DNA of 22,725 nucleotides, from contig JACOVS010000035.1 of the NCBI GenBank assembly GCA_016177205.1, positions 1 to 22,725 of the forward strand, given 5' to 3'. Below are positions 21,678 to 22,725 of this stretch, piece by piece. Each line of letters begins with the position of its first letter. Within the stretch, counting starts at the first letter, position 1. A program made the translations under genes and the position numbers. Under the pieces are notes generated by a model that did no database searches, was not told the DNA's origin, and worked only from the letters and a program-made list of their open reading frames with translations. This DNA is from Candidatus Aenigmatarchaeota archaeon (GTDB lineage: Archaea > Aenigmatarchaeota > Aenigmatarchaeia > JACPZZ01).

Positions 21678-22649
21678 ATGGTTATGGGGGAAAAATTATA
21701 CGACGTCGTGATAGTCGGCGCCGGCGCCGCAGGCATGACAGCCGCAATTTACACCACGCGCAGGAATCTGAAAACGGTTATTTTAACAAAGGACGTTGGC
21801 GGGCAAACGAACACGACAAACCACATAGAAAATTATCCCGGTTTGGACATAATCGAAGGCCCGGCGATGATGAAAAAATTTGAGGATCAGGCGATAGATT
21901 TTGGCGCAGAGATCCTGTACGAAGGCGTGGAGAAAATCGAAAAACTCGGCGAAAGGAATTTCCGCGTAATGACAGGCGAAAACGTTTACGCCTGCAAGGC
22001 CGTTATCCTCGCCTTTGGCAAAACGCCGAAGCTGATGAATGTGCCTGGCGAAGTCGAATTCACGAACAAAGGAATATCATATTGCGTCACCTGCGACGGC
22101 CCGCTTTTCAAAAACAAAGCCGTCGCTATCGTCGGCAACAGCCACACAGCGCTTGAAGGCGCCGAAATACTAAGCGACATCTGCTCCAAAGTGTATGTGA
22201 TACACAAAGTTCCAAAGTTCGCAGGCTACGAAAACGACGTTGAAAGCCTGAAAAAAAAGGGCAACGTGGAATTTGTAAACGCCTCTGTCAAAGAGGCGAA
22301 GGGAGACAAGTTTTTGAAATCGGTTGTCGTTCAGAGCGCAAACCCCGGAGAGCCGAAAGAGATTGGATTAAGCGGGCTTTTTGTAGAGCTTGGGTTTGAA
22401 TCGAAAACAGAATTCGTCAAAGACTTCGTCGAGCGCGACGCGCTAAAGCAGATAATCATCAATGACATGTGCGAAACGAAAACGTCCGGTTTATTCGCCG
22501 CAGGCGACGTCACGAACATGCCGTTCAAACAAATCGTCATATCGGCGGGCGACGGCGCCAAAGCCGCGTTGCAGTGTTACAACTACATAAAAGGCCTGAA
22601 AACCGTCATTTCAGCCGACTGGGCCGCGCTGAAAAAAGAGAAAAAATGA
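21678..22649 (+). CDS. trxB: Thioredoxin reductase-like FAD/dithiol oxidoreductase
   Basis: A cytoplasmic flavoprotein that passes electrons from a nicotinamide cofactor through FAD and a CxxC pair to thioredoxin-type proteins. The 323 residues match the low-molecular-weight family. They include FAD-binding GAGAAG (14-19), GGQTNTTNHIENYPG, the redox pair CVTC (136-139), and the C-terminal FAD motif LFAAGDVTN. The second nucleotide-binding motif is unusual: GNSHTA (153-158) in place of GxGxxA. HKVPKF (176-181) stands where NADPH-specific enzymes have HRRxxxR. NADPH specificity is therefore doubtful, and NADH or another donor is possible. It is monocistronic by its own promoter. Confidence 0.93.
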   Translation: MVMGEKLYDVVIVGAGAAGMTAAIYTTRRNLKTVILTKDVGGQTNTTNHIENYPGLDIIEGPAMMKKFEDQAIDFGAEILYEGVEKIEKLGERNFRVMTGENVYACKAVILAFGKTPKLMNVPGEVEFTNKGISYCVTCDGPLFKNKAVAIVGNSHTALEGAEILSDICSKVYVIHKVPKFAGYENDVESLKKKGNVEFVNASVKEAKGDKFLKSVVVQSANPGEPKEIGLSGLFVELGFESKTEFVKDFVERDALKQIIINDMCETKTSGLFAAGDVTNMPFKQIVISAGDGAKAALQCYNYIKGLKTVISADWAALKKEKK

Positions 22650-22664
22650 TTTTTCAGTCGACTA

Positions 22665-22681
22665 ATTTAAACTGAAGCATA
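22665..22681 (+). repeat. Copy 2 of the 17-bp intergenic repeat
   Basis: ATTTAAACTGAAGCATA, identical to the minus strand of 9845-9861 and placed just after the trxB stop codon. Confidence 0.75.
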
Positions 22682-22686
22682 CCGCC

Positions 22687-22701
22687 ATAAACTGAAGCAT
22701 A
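22687..22701 (+). repeat. Copy 3 of the repeat (14-base core)
   Basis: Shares TAAACTGAAGCATA (22688-22701) with the other two copies, in the same direction as copy 2 and 20 bases after it. Confidence 0.7.
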
Positions 22702-22725
22702 TCGATACAGTATACGATATGCTTC
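22694..22725. repeat. Inverted repeat ending at the window edge
   Basis: GAAGCATATCG (22694-22704) is the exact reverse complement of CGATATGCTTC (22715-22725), with a 10-base spacer. The left arm is part of repeat copy 3. The right arm may be the start of a fourth, inverted copy cut off by the window. Confidence 0.7.

Noticed and set aside
1..22725. CRISPR array, insertion sequence or prophage
   Set aside because: No regularly spaced direct repeats, no transposase or integrase, and no phage structural gene. The only dispersed repeat is the short TAAACTGAAGCATA element.

Overview
The window looks like a piece of an archaeal chromosome. The signs are an archaeal L10e (uL16) ribosomal protein, an archaeal-type TyrRS, a DUF1512 protein, a beta-CASP nuclease of the aCPSF2 type, an ADP-forming acyl-CoA synthetase alpha subunit, TATA boxes about 26 nt ahead of many start codons, and tRNA genes interrupted by bulge-helix-bulge introns with no encoded CCA. 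Base composition looks balanced and intergenic gaps are short. The intron-rich tRNAs would suit a DPANN-type or Thermoproteales-like lineage, but this window cannot fix the lineage.

Layout. 1-102: the 3' part of an intron-containing tRNA-Gly(UCC), cut by the window edge. 151-7256: a plus-strand block with a four-cysteine membrane protein, a winged-helix protein, a large PEP-synthase-like ATP-binding protein, a degenerate HD-domain protein, a YbaK-type trans-editing protein, TyrRS, SerRS and a small membrane protein. The genes from the winged-helix protein onward are closely packed. 7278-9830: a membrane-anchored beta-rich protein (minus), then DUF1512 and L10e (plus). 9932-13267: divergent corA and ppsA. 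13297-14035: two small minus-strand genes, one a PIN-like nuclease. 14115-14365 (minus): a tRNA-Leu(UAA) that is legible only after removing three introns. 14426-16841: aCPSF2, rtcA and a tiny acidic ORF. 16852-19422: acdA and a class I aminotransferase, divergent from a 30-bp shared promoter. 19424-21217 (minus): a membrane-tethered winged-helix regulator followed by a large membrane protein. 21345-22649: a small HTH protein and a thioredoxin reductase-like flavoprotein. The last 60 bases hold copies of a short repeat also found near 9850.

How the genes fit together. One theme is translation and RNA maturation: two synthetases, a trans-editing factor, L10e, aCPSF2, RtcA and two tRNAs that need splicing. 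Another is the pyruvate/PEP/acetyl-CoA node: PpsA, AcdA and an aminotransferase. Start signals fall into two classes. Isolated or first genes mostly have a TATA box 24-30 nt before the start codon and almost no leader. Genes inside operons have Shine-Dalgarno motifs.

The strongest unusual signal is the 251-nt tRNA-Leu(UAA) gene. It has introns in the anticodon loop (44 nt), the variable arm (72 nt) and the T-loop (49 nt). Removing them gives an 86-nt class II tRNA with perfect acceptor, anticodon and T stems.
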